NCBI RefSeq assembly: GCF_027563465.1
Contig: NZ_JAPFQA010000001.1
Coordinates: forward strand, 1 to 64,000
Reading direction: 5' to 3'
Source of the DNA: Mesorhizobium qingshengii
Lineage (GTDB): Bacteria > Pseudomonadota > Alphaproteobacteria > Rhizobiales > Rhizobiaceae
Length of the DNA: 64,000 nucleotides
Position 1 is the stretch's first letter. The number at the start of each line of letters is the position of its first letter. Shown piece after piece: positions 35,198-44,811 of this stretch. The translations under genes were made by a program, and so were the position numbers. The notes beneath the pieces are model-generated. The model saw nothing but the letters and a program-made list of their open reading frames with translations. It was not told the DNA's origin and did no database searches.

Positions 35198-35806
35198 CTA
35201 GTTCTGCGCAAGAGTCGACTGAAAATCCCTGGTATTGTTGCGGTTGGGATACGGCTGGTCCGGTACGGGCACGCCAAGATGCAGGCAGAGCGGCTCCCAC
35301 CCGTCGCCCAGATTGTGGACCAGCAGCCGACCCGGCGGCACTGTCGCGATGACCGCCCTTACATTGGCTTCGTATACGGCCATAGCATTGGCGCGATCGT
35401 GCGGCCGGCTGTCGAAGACTTGCCTGGAGATCAAGGCAAGACCCAGCGATTCCTGATCCGTGCTCTGGCTGATGCCCTGCAGGATCGTCTTCTCGAAGCT
35501 TTTCCACCAGCTTTCCGGCGATCGGTATGTCAGGATAACCCGGGCGTCCGGATAGAACTCAATCAGGTCACGCCAATAATGCGCCGAAGGCCAGTCGATG
35601 CAGGACGCGTAGCCCGCAAACAGCTGGTTCCAGTCTGGTGCCGCCCCCTTCGCCAGCGCACGCCAAAGCCGCTTCTGGTCTTCATTGGCCATGACTTCGA
35701 ACATGTGGTGACAGGGGCCGAAACCAAGGATCGTCAGCGCCTCGCGCATCGAATCCGTTCCTGTTCGGCCAAAGCCCGTACCGATTGCCCTTATCGCCAT
35801 TGTCAC
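35198..35806 (-). CDS. Sulfotransferase family P-loop protein
   Basis: The 202-residue protein begins IRAIGTGFGRTGTDSMREAL, a PAPS-binding loop of the sulfotransferase_4 type, and continues with ILTYRSPESWWKSFEKTI, which fits the 3'-phosphate-binding segment (Arg and Ser). Such proteins may move sulfate from PAPS to a sugar, lipid or phenol; the acceptor is unknown. It is a single gene, convergent with the acyl-CoA synthetase. Confidence 0.82.
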   Translation of the reverse strand: MTMAIRAIGTGFGRTGTDSMREALTILGFGPCHHMFEVMANEDQKRLWRALAKGAAPDWNQLFAGYASCIDWPSAHYWRDLIEFYPDARVILTYRSPESWWKSFEKTILQGISQSTDQESLGLALISRQVFDSRPHDRANAMAVYEANVRAVIATVPPGRLLVHNLGDGWEPLCLHLGVPVPDQPYPNRNNTRDFQSTLAQN

Positions 35807-36112
35807 CCCTGGTTCAGGCCCGCAGCCGTAACATCAGTAGCTTGCGAGCATCGTCCTTGGCGATAAGCCAAATACAGCCGCCAGCCACGTTGCCGCAAGG
35901 GTCGAAAGCTCTGGAATATTAGCTGCGAAAGATATGCCTGTCTTGCGCATAGTTCGGTCGGCTGTTCCGGGCGCACCCGCGACCCTCAAACGCGGTCGCC
36001 GGTAATGTCCGCTTCTGCAAAAGCGTCGTCAGACAGGCGGCGCCGTAGCTTGCCATCGCGGCAGACGACCGGTTTCTGTTCGCGTGAGCCACCGGCAATT
36101 CTCGTATCCACC
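35807..36112. other. Intergenic stretch without a recognisable gene
   Basis: Upstream of the sulfotransferase gene and downstream of aqpZ. No ORF with family similarity and no clear repeat was seen apart from the aqpZ terminator at its right end. Confidence 0.4.
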
Positions 36113-36142
36113 AAAGAAAAAGGCGCGGGTTTGGTCCGCGCC
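36113..36142 (-). terminator. Rho-independent terminator of aqpZ
   Basis: On the minus strand, GGCGCGG and CCGCGCC form a perfect stem with a seven-base loop, followed by TTTTTCTTT. It is about 25 bases after the aqpZ stop. Confidence 0.85.
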
Positions 36143-36166
36143 TTTCCATGGTCAGTCTTCCAAAAC

Positions 36167-36844
36167 TCAGTCCTTCTCGAAGACACGTGCCTTGGCGACG
36201 ACGCCGGCGATGGCGCCGCCGATCAACGGGGCAACGATGAAGAGCCAGAGCTGGCTGATCGCGGCCCCTCCGGAAAACAGCGCCGGGCCGATCGACCGGG
36301 CCGGATTGACCGATGTGCCGGTCACCGGGATCATGGCGAAGTGAATTCCCGCCAGCGTCAGGCCGATGACCAGTCCGGCAAACGCCGGTGAGTGCTTTTC
36401 GGCCGTGACGCCGAGGATCACGGTGACGAAGGTGAAGGTGCCGATCAGTTCCCACAGGAATGCCGAGCTGACACCCCATTTCGTCTCGTCCCAGCCATTT
36501 GCGCCAAAGCCGCCGGTGTGTCCGCCAGCCTGGCCGGACACGATGATCCACAATGCCAGCGAGGCCAGGATGGCGCCGATGATCTGCGCGATCCAGTAGG
36601 GGATGACGTCCTTGGCTGGCAGCCGGCCGGCAAGGAAGACACCGAGCGTCACCGCCGGGTTGAGATGTGCACCCGAGATGGGGCCGATCGCATAGGCCGC
36701 CGCAATGAGGCCGATGCCGAACGCCAGGCCGATGCCTTCCTGGCCGAGCGGAAGCGCGCCGCCGAAGCCGCCCGTCACCACAGAAGCCGTACCGATGAAT
36801 ACCAATAGAAATGTGCCTAGAACTTCCGCCAGATAAGTCTTCAT
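36167..36844 (-). CDS. aqpZ: Aquaporin Z
   Basis: This 225-residue inner-membrane channel has six hydrophobic segments and both NPA boxes (AHLNPAVTLGVF and TSVNPARSIGPAL). The Arg after the second NPA and the His in the preceding helix (LTLAGIHFAMIPVTGTSVNPAR) match the narrow water-selective filter of AqpZ rather than glycerol facilitators. ATG 36844 starts MKTYLAEVLGTF; the longer open frame upstream is a shadow of the RsmB-like gene. Confidence 0.93.
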   Translation of the reverse strand: MKTYLAEVLGTFLLVFIGTASVVTGGFGGALPLGQEGIGLAFGIGLIAAAYAIGPISGAHLNPAVTLGVFLAGRLPAKDVIPYWIAQIIGAILASLALWIIVSGQAGGHTGGFGANGWDETKWGVSSAFLWELIGTFTFVTVILGVTAEKHSPAFAGLVIGLTLAGIHFAMIPVTGTSVNPARSIGPALFSGGAAISQLWLFIVAPLIGGAIAGVVAKARVFEKD

Positions 36845-37024
36845 TGCCCTCTCCTCGTGTCGATCCGCCAGCCTGCGTTTCGCGCCGCGAATCACAGCAA
36901 AAAGAGTATTCGCAACCAGAAAAGTTGGAAAGCGGAGCGGTTGTGCTGGCTGGACTGCTTGTGCGCGCCGGTTGCGCGCTCTAGAGCAGGGCCGGAATAA
37001 TTTTCTGCGTGACGGAACAACACC

Positions 37025-38314
37025 ATGCGACTGGGCGGAAGGCTGGCGGCGGCCATCGAAGTTCTTGAAGACATCGGCCGGCGTCACCGGCCGGTCGCCG
37101 ATGCGCTGAAGGACTGGGGCCTGTCGCATCGCTTCGCCGGCGGCGGTGATCGCGCGGCGATCGGCAACATCGTCTATGATGCGTTGCGCCACAAGCGTTC
37201 CGCCGGCTGGCTGCTGGGCGAGGACACGCCGCGCGCCATCGGCTTCGGCGCGCTGTTGCTCGAATGGGGCCAGACGGCGCAGTCTCTGAACGATGCGCTT
37301 GACGGCGACAAGTTCGCGCCGCCGCTTCTGACCGCGGCTGAACTTCAGGCAATCGCCGGGCGCCGGCTTGCCGATGCGCCGGACGCGGTGCGGGCGGATG
37401 TTCCCGACTGGTGCGCGCCGCTTTTCGAGCAAGCCTTCGGCGCCAGCTGGGTCGACGAGGGCGCGGCGCTGGCGACACGCCCGCCGCTCGACCTCAGGGT
37501 CAACACACTGCAGGCCAATCGCGACAAGGTGCTGGCTGAACTGTCGGGAACCGGCGCGAAACCTGCGGCCATCGCGCCGCACGGCATCCGCATCCCGCCG
37601 ATCGATGGTGACGGCAGGCATCCGAACGTGCAGGCCGAGCCGGCTTTCCAGAAAGGCTGGTTCGAGGTCCAGGACGAAGGCTCGCAGGTGGCGGCAGCCC
37701 TTGCCGGCGCCGAGGCCGGCATGCAGGTGCTCGATTTCTGCGCCGGCGCCGGCGGCAAGACGCTGGCTCTGTCGGCGGCGATGGACAATCGCGGCCAGAT
37801 CTTTGCCCACGATGCCGAAAAGGCGCGGCTGGCGCCGATCTTCGACCGCATCCGCCGTTCGGAAAACCGCAATGTGCAGGTGGTGACCAAGCCTTCGGAA
37901 CTCGCGCCGCTCTCCAACCACATGGACATCGTTCTCGTCGACGCGCCCTGCACCGGCAGTGGCACCTGGCGGCGCCGTCCCGACGCCAAATGGCGGCTGA
38001 CGCAAAGACAGCTCGACGCCCGTAAGGGCGAACAGTCGGCGATCCTCGATGCGGCCAAAGCCTATGTCAAACCCGGTGGGCTGCTCGTCTACATCACCTG
38101 TTCCGTGTTCGACGAGGAGAATGGCGAACAGATCGCGGCATTCCGGGAGCGCAACAGTGGCTTCGTGCCGGTCGATCACCGCCAGCTCTGGGACAGCCGT
38201 TTTCCGGGCCATGACGCGGCTGTGCGCATCGGCGCCGCCGGCGACATCTCGCTCTCGCCGGCGCTGAGCGGCACGGATGGGTTTTATTTCTGCGCCATGC
38301 GCCGGGCGAACTGA
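37025..38314 (+). CDS. RsmB/NOP2-type RNA (cytosine-5) methyltransferase
   Basis: The 429-residue protein has a NusB-like N-terminal domain (ALKDWGLSHRFAGGGDRAAI) and an RsmB/NSUN methyltransferase domain: SAM site VLDFCAGAGGKTLALS, first catalytic Cys region VDAPCTGSGTWRRRPD and second Cys YITCSVFDEENGEQ. It should methylate a cytosine in rRNA or tRNA; alphaproteobacteria carry several paralogues and the target cannot be fixed by sequence alone. Confidence 0.9.
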   Translation: MRLGGRLAAAIEVLEDIGRRHRPVADALKDWGLSHRFAGGGDRAAIGNIVYDALRHKRSAGWLLGEDTPRAIGFGALLLEWGQTAQSLNDALDGDKFAPPLLTAAELQAIAGRRLADAPDAVRADVPDWCAPLFEQAFGASWVDEGAALATRPPLDLRVNTLQANRDKVLAELSGTGAKPAAIAPHGIRIPPIDGDGRHPNVQAEPAFQKGWFEVQDEGSQVAAALAGAEAGMQVLDFCAGAGGKTLALSAAMDNRGQIFAHDAEKARLAPIFDRIRRSENRNVQVVTKPSELAPLSNHMDIVLVDAPCTGSGTWRRRPDAKWRLTQRQLDARKGEQSAILDAAKAYVKPGGLLVYITCSVFDEENGEQIAAFRERNSGFVPVDHRQLWDSRFPGHDAAVRIGAAGDISLSPALSGTDGFYFCAMRRAN

Positions 38315-38387
38315 CGCTGCCGTTGACAGGTGGCGATGCCGCCCCAGTTGCAGATGCGCGCCTCATGCCGCCATCAGGGGGGAATCC

Positions 38388-38840
38388 TTGCAAAGATACC
38401 TGACGCTTCTGCTCTTCCTCATCCTGGTGCTGGGTGGAGGCCTGCTGATCGGCTACGCAACGCTGCCGGGCGCCTGGTATGCATCGCTGGCCAAGCCGCC
38501 GTTCAATCCGCCCAACTGGATCTTCGGGCCTGCCTGGACGCTACTCTATGTGCTGATCGCCGTGGCCGGCTGGCGGACATGGCTGCGGCAGCCGACTGGA
38601 ACCGAGATGAAGATCTGGGGCGTCCAGCTGGTGCTGAATTTTCTATGGTCGCCGACCTTCTTCGGCGCCAGGATGATCGGTCCTGCCCTGGTCGTCATTG
38701 TGCTTCTTCTCGCCAGCATTGTGCTGTTCATTGCCAGGGTCTGGAACCGCGACCGGCTTTCCGGCTGGCTGTTCGCGCCATATGCGGCATGGGTGGCATT
38801 CGCCACTTTGCTCAACGCATCGCTTCTCTGGTTGAACTAG
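38388..38840 (+). CDS. TspO/MBR family membrane protein
   Basis: The 150-residue protein has five hydrophobic helices and the TspO signature AKPPFNPPNWIFGPAWTLLY with the Trp-rich and LNFLWSPTFFGA segments. TspO proteins bind porphyrins and other ligands in the outer or inner membrane and modulate tetrapyrrole-linked regulation. The start is TTG 38388, five bases after an AGGGGGGA ribosome site; no ATG is closer. Confidence 0.9.
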   Translation: MQRYLTLLLFLILVLGGGLLIGYATLPGAWYASLAKPPFNPPNWIFGPAWTLLYVLIAVAGWRTWLRQPTGTEMKIWGVQLVLNFLWSPTFFGARMIGPALVVIVLLLASIVLFIARVWNRDRLSGWLFAPYAAWVAFATLLNASLLWLN

Positions 38841-38938
38841 CACACCCCCGGGATCGTTTTGTTGCAGTGCAGCAAAAGCATTTGCCTGCCGCCCATGCCT
38901 CTGCAATAAGCTTGTCCGCATAAAGGAAGGCAACGGCC

Positions 38939-39397
38939 ATGGCAGCAAAGATCGTACCCGCCCCGGACTATGAAGACCGCGTCAGGACATCCTTCGCGCG
39001 CCAGAAGGCAATGGCGACGATCGGCGCCGAGCTGACCCTGGTGACGCCCGGCATCATCGAGATCGAGATGCCTTATTCGGCGGCACTGACCCAGCAGCAC
39101 GGTTTCCTCCACGCCGGCGTCATCTCGACGGCGCTGGATTCTGCCTGCGGCTATGCCGCCTTCTCGCTGATGCCGGAAAGCTCCAGCGTGCTGACCATCG
39201 AATTCAAGGTCAATCTCCTGGCACCGGGCAAGGGCGAGCGCTTCCTGTTTCGCGGCTCGGTGACCAAGCCCGGTCGTACCATCATCGTTGCCGATGGCCA
39301 GGCCTATGCCTTCGCCACCGATGGCGAGGCGAAGCTGATCGCCACCATGACCGGCACGATGATGACCGTGGTCGGACGTGATGGGATCGAAGGGTGA
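38939..39397 (+). CDS. PaaI-type hotdog thioesterase
   Basis: A 152-residue hotdog-fold protein. QHGFLHAGVISTALDSACGY is the PaaI/4HBT-II motif with the catalytic acid (Asp in ALDSA) and the oxyanion Gly; EFKVNLLAPGKGERFLFRG and KPGRTIIVADGQAYA complete the fold. It should hydrolyse an acyl-CoA; the substrate is unknown. AAGGAAGG lies eight bases before ATG 38939. Confidence 0.88.
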   Translation: MAAKIVPAPDYEDRVRTSFARQKAMATIGAELTLVTPGIIEIEMPYSAALTQQHGFLHAGVISTALDSACGYAAFSLMPESSSVLTIEFKVNLLAPGKGERFLFRGSVTKPGRTIIVADGQAYAFATDGEAKLIATMTGTMMTVVGRDGIEG

Positions 39398-39601
39398 GTG
39401 GTCGGTTCGCCGCAGGCGAATTCATCGTGCCGGTGGCGCGATGAAAGGTGACGAACGCCGGGGAGCTGCCGGAGGCAGCGGGGCCTCGGCCGGGCAGGAG
39501 CCGAACGCCCGAAGCCAAGGTGAAGGGCCGGGACCGGTGAGGGCACATCGCCTTTCTTCCCTTCCGGCGTAGGTGGCAGGGGCCAGCAGGAGCAGATCAC
39601 C

Positions 39602-40240
39602 GTGACCGGAAAGCTGACGAGATTATCGGGCAAGGACGTCCTCTTCGTCATGGCGGCGCAGGCTGAATACGGTCCGCACCTCAACCGGCTCTTCACGCCA
39701 CTGATGACGGGCGTCGGGCCGGTCGAGGCCGGCGTCAGGCTGGGCGCCGAACTCTCCTGGCTGAAGTCCGAGAGGACCATGCCGGACCTCGTCGTGTCGC
39801 TTGGCTCGGCCGGCAGCCGGACGCTGGAGCAGACGGAGATCTACCAGGCCAGCTCGGTCGGCTATCGCGACATCGACGCCTCGCCGCTCGGGTTCGAGAA
39901 GGGCGCGACGCCCTTCCTCGACCTGCCGGTGACGGTGCCGCTGCCGTTACGCATTCCAGGCATAAGGGAGGCCACGCTGTCGACCGGAGGCGCGATCATC
40001 ACCGGCGCCGCCTATGACGCAATCGCGGCTGACATGGTCGACATGGAGACCTTCGCCTGCTTGCGCGCCTGCCAGCGGTTCGACATCCCGCTGATCGGGC
40101 TGCGCGGCATTTCCGATGGTGCCGCCGATCTGCGGCATGTCAATGACTGGACCGAATATCTGCACGTCATCGACGAGAAACTGGCCGGGGCGGTCGGGCT
40201 GCTGGAACAGGCGATCGGCGATGGCCTGCTCAGCACCTGA
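39602..40240 (+). CDS. 5'-methylthioadenosine/S-adenosylhomocysteine nucleosidase family protein
   Basis: This 212-residue protein belongs to the purine nucleoside phosphorylase/MTAN family: VLFVMAAQAEYGPHLNRLF near the start, TGVGPVEAGVRLGAEL, ADMVDMETFACLRACQ (the DMExxA motif that binds ribose) and LRGISDGAADL with the catalytic Asp. It should split MTA or SAH into adenine and the sugar. GTG 39602 is the start. The 200 bases before it hold no gene I recognise. Confidence 0.85.
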   Translation: MTGKLTRLSGKDVLFVMAAQAEYGPHLNRLFTPLMTGVGPVEAGVRLGAELSWLKSERTMPDLVVSLGSAGSRTLEQTEIYQASSVGYRDIDASPLGFEKGATPFLDLPVTVPLPLRIPGIREATLSTGGAIITGAAYDAIAADMVDMETFACLRACQRFDIPLIGLRGISDGAADLRHVNDWTEYLHVIDEKLAGAVGLLEQAIGDGLLST

Positions 40241-40252
40241 CCGCGAATCGGA

Positions 40253-40570
40253 TCAAGCGGCCAAGCGCGCGGGATCGCCGAAATCGATGCGCGAGATGCG
40301 CCCGCGCACCGCGCCGTTCGCATCGACATAAGCGATTGTTCCCGGCGAATGATCGAGTTTCCACGCGCCGGTGGGACCGTCCGTCCATTCGACCTTGTAG
40401 CCGTCGTCGAGTAGCATCCAAAGTCCATGGAACAGAGTGCCATCCGGCAGCAGCATATGCGCCCGGTTCTCGTCTTCGTAGTGGATGAAGGCATCCTTGC
40501 CGCCCATGTCGATGACATGCGTGGTGCCGATCATGATAACGGCCAGCGTATTCCTGTCGAGAATTGTCAT
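40253..40570 (-). CDS. Hypothetical protein (105 aa), divergent from marR
   Basis: The product starts MTILDRNTLAVIMIGTTHVI and has a beta-rich look with short turns: DAFIHYEDENRAHMLLPDGT, LDDGYKVEWTDGPTGAWKLD and YVDANGAVRGRISRIDFGDP. No named domain is recognised and no signal peptide is seen. It shares its promoter region with a MarR gene whose operators lie at 40622-40636 and 40659-40673, so it is a likely target of that regulator. Confidence 0.75.
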   Translation of the reverse strand: MTILDRNTLAVIMIGTTHVIDMGGKDAFIHYEDENRAHMLLPDGTLFHGLWMLLDDGYKVEWTDGPTGAWKLDHSPGTIAYVDANGAVRGRISRIDFGDPARLAA

Positions 40571-40621
40571 GGTTCCTGTCCGCGTGCTTGAGTTCGAAAG
40601 AGCCTCGACGGGATGAATGTC

Positions 40622-40636
40622 GTCAAGTATCTTGAC
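40622..40636. promoter_or_regulatory. Putative MarR operator O1
   Basis: GTCAAG-TAT-CTTGAC, a perfect 6-bp inverted repeat, lies between the divergent hypothetical and marR genes, 20 bases before the marR start. The same arms recur at 40659-40673. Confidence 0.7.
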
Positions 40637-40655
40637 TATATGGAGTTCGGACAGA

Positions 40656-41159
40656 ATGGTCAAGGAGCTTGACGAAAATCCCGAGGCGCTGCCCGATCAC
40701 GTCGGCTGGCGGCTATGGCAGGCAAGCCGTGCCTGGCAGGCTGAATTCGCCGCCGCGATGCGGGCCGCCGGTCATGGCTGGTTCACCGAAGCACGTGCTG
40801 GCCTGCTTGGGCATATCGAAAGGAGCGGCATACGCCAGTCGGCCTTGATCGAACGCTCGGCAATCTCCAAGCAGGCGATCCAGCAACTGCTCGATGGCCT
40901 CGAGGCGGAGGGCATTGTCGAGCGCCTGCCCGATCCGCACGATGGCCGCGGCAAGCTGGTGCGCTATACGAGCAAGGGGCTGGACGCCTTGCGCGACGGC
41001 GATCGGGTCAAGATGGAGATCGAGCGGCACTATGTCGATCGCATTGGCGAGGAGCGGTTCACGGCGCTGATGGGTGCTTTGCGGGCGCTTGTGGCCGGAC
41101 AGGCTGCGGCAATGGATGAAGACGCTGGCGTTGAAGGTGAAGTCGTGGAATCGAAGTGA
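40656..41159 (+). CDS. MarR family transcriptional regulator
   Basis: The 167-residue protein has the MarR winged helix: HVGWRLWQASRAWQAEFAAA, then the recognition region RQSALIERSAISKQAIQQLL and the wing VERLPDPHDGRGKLVRYTSK. ATG 40656 is chosen; an upstream in-frame ATG at 40617 reads through operator O1. Two identical-arm palindromes, one before the start and one inside codons 2-6, suggest autorepression and control of the divergent gene. Confidence 0.88.
   Translation: MVKELDENPEALPDHVGWRLWQASRAWQAEFAAAMRAAGHGWFTEARAGLLGHIERSGIRQSALIERSAISKQAIQQLLDGLEAEGIVERLPDPHDGRGKLVRYTSKGLDALRDGDRVKMEIERHYVDRIGEERFTALMGALRALVAGQAAAMDEDAGVEGEVVESK
40659..40673. promoter_or_regulatory. Putative MarR operator O2 inside the marR coding start
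   Basis: GTCAAG-GAG-CTTGAC, the same arms as O1, encodes residues VKELD of the regulator. The centres of O1 and O2 are 37 bases apart, about 3.5 helical turns. Confidence 0.65.
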
Positions 41160-41214
41160 CAGCAAGGCCTCGCAACCCATTGCGCCGACTCATTTCTTTC
41201 TCTAAACGCTCGCC

Positions 41215-42777
41215 ATGAAAACAGCCAATCATCCCGACACCGTCCTGATTGTCGATTTCGGCAGCCAGTTTACGCAGCTCATAGCCCGCCGCATCCGCGA
41301 GGCGGGCGTGTTTTCCGAGATCGTGCCGTTCCAGTCGGCCGAAGCGGCGTTCAAACGCATCAATCCCAAGGCGGTCATCCTGTCGGGCGGTCCCGCCTCG
41401 ACGTCGGATATCGGCAGCCCGCGCGCGCCGCAGATCGTCTTCGACGCAGGCGTGCCGGTGCTCGGCATCTGCTATGGCCAGATGGCCATGTGCGTACAGA
41501 TGGGTGGTGTCGCCGAAAGCTCGGACCATCGCGAGTTCGGCCGCGCCTTCGTCGAGATCGAGAAGGACAGTCCGCTGTTCGACGGCCTGTGGGCGACCGG
41601 CCAGCGCCACCAGGTATGGATGAGCCACGGCGATCGCGTCATCTCCCTGCCCAGGGGCTTCGAAGTGTTCGGCAAGTCGGAAGGCTCGCCCTTCGCCATC
41701 TTCGGCAATATCGAGCGCAAGATGTACGGCATCATGTTCCACCCCGAGGTGGTGCACACGCCGGATGGTGCCCGGCTGCTGCGCAACTTCGTCCACAACA
41801 TCGCTGGCATCGAGGGCGACTGGACGATGCGTGCCTACCGCGAGCACGCGGTCGAGGCGATCCGCAAGCAGGTCGGCAAGGGCAAGGTCATCTGCGCGCT
41901 GTCGGGTGGGGTGGACTCGTCGGTCGCTGCGCTTCTGATCCATGAAGCGGTCGGCGACCAGCTCACCTGCATCCTCGTCGACCACGGGCTGATGCGCAAG
42001 GATGAGGCCGCCGGCGTGGTGGCGATGTTCCGCCAGCACTACAATCTGCCGCTGATCCTGGTCGATGCCTCCGACAAATTCATCTCGGCGCTGGAAGGTG
42101 AGGCCGACCCGGAGAAGAAGCGCAAGACCATCGGCCGGCTGTTCATCGAGGTGTTCGAGGAAGAGGCGAAGAAACTTGGCGGCGCGGACTTCCTGGCGCA
42201 AGGCACGCTCTATCCGGACGTCATCGAAAGCGTCTCCTTCACCGGTGGTCCGTCGGTCACGATCAAGTCGCACCATAATGTCGGGGGCCTGCCCGCGCGC
42301 ATGAACATGCAGCTTGTCGAGCCACTGCGCGAGCTTTTCAAGGACGAGGTGAGGGCGCTTGGCAAGGAGCTCGGCCTGCCCGAAAGCTTCATCGGCCGCC
42401 ATCCGTTCCCCGGTCCTGGTCTCGCCATCCGCTGCCCGGGCGGCATCACCCGCGAAAAGCTGGAGATCCTGCGCGAGGCCGACGCCATCTACCTCGACGA
42501 AATTCGCAAGGCCGGTCTCTACGACGCCATCTGGCAGGCCTTCGCCGTGCTGTTGCCGGTGCAGACCGTCGGCGTCATGGGCGACGGCCGCACCTATGAA
42601 TTCGTCTGCGCGCTACGCGCCGTCACCTCGGTCGACGGCATGACGGCGGATTTCTACCACTACGACATGGCCTTCCTGGGGGCGGCTGCCACCCGCATCA
42701 TCAACGAAGTGCGCGGCATCAACCGCGTCGTCTACGACGTCACATCGAAGCCGCCCGGCACCATCGAGTGGGAGTGA
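41215..42777 (+). CDS. guaA: GMP synthase (glutamine-hydrolysing)
   Basis: At 520 residues this makes GMP from XMP, ATP and glutamine. The GATase domain has the nucleophile in LGICYGQM and His/Glu in MFHPEVVHT; the ATP pyrophosphatase domain has the PP-loop [12 protein letters not shown]; the C-terminal dimerisation domain shows [13 protein letters not shown] and [10 protein letters not shown]. Full length and intact. Single gene downstream of marR. Confidence 0.97.
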   Translation: MKTANHPDTVLIVDFGSQFTQLIARRIREAGVFSEIVPFQSAEAAFKRINPKAVILSGGPASTSDIGSPRAPQIVFDAGVPVLGICYGQMAMCVQMGGVAESSDHREFGRAFVEIEKDSPLFDGLWATGQRHQVWMSHGDRVISLPRGFEVFGKSEGSPFAIFGNIERKMYGIMFHPEVVHTPDGARLLRNFVHNIAGIEGDWTMRAYREHAVEAIRKQVGKGKVICALSGGVDSSVAALLIHEAVGDQLTCILVDHGLMRKDEAAGVVAMFRQHYNLPLILVDASDKFISALEGEADPEKKRKTIGRLFIEVFEEEAKKLGGADFLAQGTLYPDVIESVSFTGGPSVTIKSHHNVGGLPARMNMQLVEPLRELFKDEVRALGKELGLPESFIGRHPFPGPGLAIRCPGGITREKLEILREADAIYLDEIRKAGLYDAIWQAFAVLLPVQTVGVMGDGRTYEFVCALRAVTSVDGMTADFYHYDMAFLGAAATRIINEVRGINRVVYDVTSKPPGTIEWE

Positions 42778-43031
42778 AGGGGAGTACCGTGGCGAGTATC
42801 GGATAGCAGGGGACACTCGAGCGAATCCTGGGCCAGCGATGGCAGCCGACAGATTCCAGGCGAGCCGCAGATCTGCCGCTCTGTCGGGCGTCTCCCCGCT
42901 CTTCGAATGGCGCCCATCCGCCGTCAGGCCACTTCGCGACTTCGTGGCCTTCAAATATTCGGTCGCGCGCTGCTCGAAGACGTTAGCGCGCGCGACCGGT
43001 TCTCGGCATCGATCACGCGGCCGTAGATCGA

Positions 43032-43631
43032 TTACTGCTCCCTCTTGAACAAATCCTGGAAGATGAGCTGGCCCCAGGTGCGGCCGCGTGCGTGCACCAG
43101 CGCGCCACCTTCGCTGAGCTTTCCCAGCTTGACGGGTGCGAACCCGAGTTGTTTGGCCAAGGCCGCCACGGGAGCGATCGCGTCCTCGTCGTCGCTCGAC
43201 AGAAAGACTACCCGGTGGCCGCCCTCGACGGCCGGATCGGTAGCCAGGATGGCCGCAACCAGGTGATTGAAACCCTTCACGAACCTGGCGCCGGTGAATG
43301 ACTTCGCAACGAAGGCGGAGGACGGGAGGCCGTCCAGCTCCTCAAGGGGAACCAACGCGTTCATCGCGTCGATGACCGTCTTGCCTTTCCAGTTTGGCAG
43401 GGCCTTGGCGACCTCGCGATGCTCCCCGAACGGGACCGCCAGGATGATTGTGTCGGCCTCGAGTGCATCCCGCAGCGACTTGGCGACGACCGTGGGTCCA
43501 ATCGCCCGAGCCTGCGGCGCCAACGCCTCGGGCGGCCGGCGGCTCGCGACGGCCACCTTGATGTTTTTACGGGCGAAGGCGTGGGCGAGAGCCTGGCCTA
43601 CCGCACCGAATCCTACAATCGCATAGCTCAT
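43032..43631 (-). CDS. NADP-binding oxidoreductase, F420-reductase-like
   Basis: The 199-residue protein is a Rossmann fold of the F420:NADP oxidoreductase/NAD-binding-2 group: MSYAIVGFGAVGQALAHAFA with the GxGxxG loop, VAVASRRPP at the end of strand two, TIILAVPFGEH and FVKGFNHLVAAIL. No sign that F420 itself is used here; rhizobial members are usually called NADPH-dependent reductases. ATG 43631. It lies after the SDR gene on the same strand. Confidence 0.82.
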   Translation of the reverse strand: MSYAIVGFGAVGQALAHAFARKNIKVAVASRRPPEALAPQARAIGPTVVAKSLRDALEADTIILAVPFGEHREVAKALPNWKGKTVIDAMNALVPLEELDGLPSSAFVAKSFTGARFVKGFNHLVAAILATDPAVEGGHRVVFLSSDDEDAIAPVAALAKQLGFAPVKLGKLSEGGALVHARGRTWGQLIFQDLFKREQ

Positions 43632-43804
43632 AATACTTCTCCAATCCTTGTTAAAACTAAGGTTCGCAAAGCGAACGTTGGTCAGGTTGCTCGCCCAATC
43701 GATCAAGTTCAGCGTGCACGCCTGGGAACGAGCAGCGTCAGCGCTCTAGGCTCCGCACCTGGTGATCCCGCGAATGGAGGGCCAACCGCGGGACGGTGTC
43801 GGGG

Positions 43805-44542
43805 TCAGACCTGCGACATGCCCCCGTCGACAACGAGATCGATGGCCGTCGTGAAGCGACTGTCGTCCGAGGCGAGATAGAGGACCGCGGCCGCGATCTC
43901 CTTGGAAAGCCCAAAGCGTCCCAACGGAACCAGCGAGACGAAGAAGTCCGTCAACTCTTTGGCAATTCCGGCGAAGGCAGCCGTGTCGCCGATCGCTCCC
44001 GGGCTAATGCTGTTCACCCGGATCTTTCGGCCCTTCAAGTCGTTCGCCCAGCTTCGCGCGAACGACCTGACCGCCGCCTTGGCACCCGCGTACACGCTTG
44101 CTCCACCATATCCCTTGAGGTGCGAATTCGAGGCGTTGAGGATGATCGAGCCGCCATCGCGCATCAGGGGTAGCGCCTTTTGGACGGTGAACAGCGTACC
44201 GCGGACGTTGAGATTGAGCGTATCGTCGACCAACTGCTCCGAGATCAACCCTATCGGCTTGTCGACTTCTCCGCCGCCGGCGCTGGCGAAGATGATGTCG
44301 ATGTGGCCCTTTGTGGATTTCACCTTCTCGTAGAGCCGGTCGAGGTCCGCCAGGTTGGCGGAGTCGGCGCGCACGCCGGTCACGTTGCGGCCAATCGCCT
44401 TCACCGCCTCGTCGAGGACCTCCTGCCGCCGGCCGGTGATGAACACATAGGCCCCTTCCTCGACGAATAGTTTCGCCGTCTCAAGCGCCATACCGGAGGT
44501 ACCACCCGTGATGACTGCAACCTTACCTTCAAGCTTTCCCAT
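43805..44542 (-). CDS. Short-chain dehydrogenase/reductase
   Basis: This 245-residue SDR has the cofactor loop VITGGTSGMALETAKLF (GM where GI is usual), the NAG-type strand (IDIIFASAGGGEVDKPI), the catalytic Ser region LNASNSHLKG, the YxxxK pair (YAGAKAAVRSFA) and a C-terminal VDGGMSQV end. Substrate unknown. It is divergent from a LysR gene, an arrangement in which the regulator usually controls the dehydrogenase. Confidence 0.9.
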   Translation of the reverse strand: MGKLEGKVAVITGGTSGMALETAKLFVEEGAYVFITGRRQEVLDEAVKAIGRNVTGVRADSANLADLDRLYEKVKSTKGHIDIIFASAGGGEVDKPIGLISEQLVDDTLNLNVRGTLFTVQKALPLMRDGGSIILNASNSHLKGYGGASVYAGAKAAVRSFARSWANDLKGRKIRVNSISPGAIGDTAAFAGIAKELTDFFVSLVPLGRFGLSKEIAAAVLYLASDDSRFTTAIDLVVDGGMSQV

Positions 44543-44811
44543 ACCTTCTCCTGTCGTGGTGTCGGGACAGCATCTGGCCCCGAGACCCTCGAAATGGCTC
44601 CGCCGGCATCAGTTGTTGAGTGCGGAAGCGCGCACATCGGTGGTGCAAAATTGATCCGGCCAGTCGACTGACGCCAGCTGGGACGATCGGTGTCCGTCGG
44701 TCGGAATTGGGCCGGGCTCGTCGACATAAGCTTTGATGACCGCCCGTACTGCTGTACGATGCGTTGCATAGGGGATTTTGGAAGGCGCACCGCGCGGTGC
44801 AGGATTGCACC

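Noticed and set aside
36845..38212. A minus-strand open frame that would extend aqpZ by some 450 residues
   Set aside because: It lies opposite the RsmB-like methyltransferase gene, which has full family motifs. The AqpZ homology starts at MKTYLAEVLG (36844).
39400..39600. GC-rich stretch before the MTA/SAH nucleosidase gene considered as an SRP, tmRNA or RNase P RNA
   Set aside because: None of the conserved core sequences of these RNAs is present.
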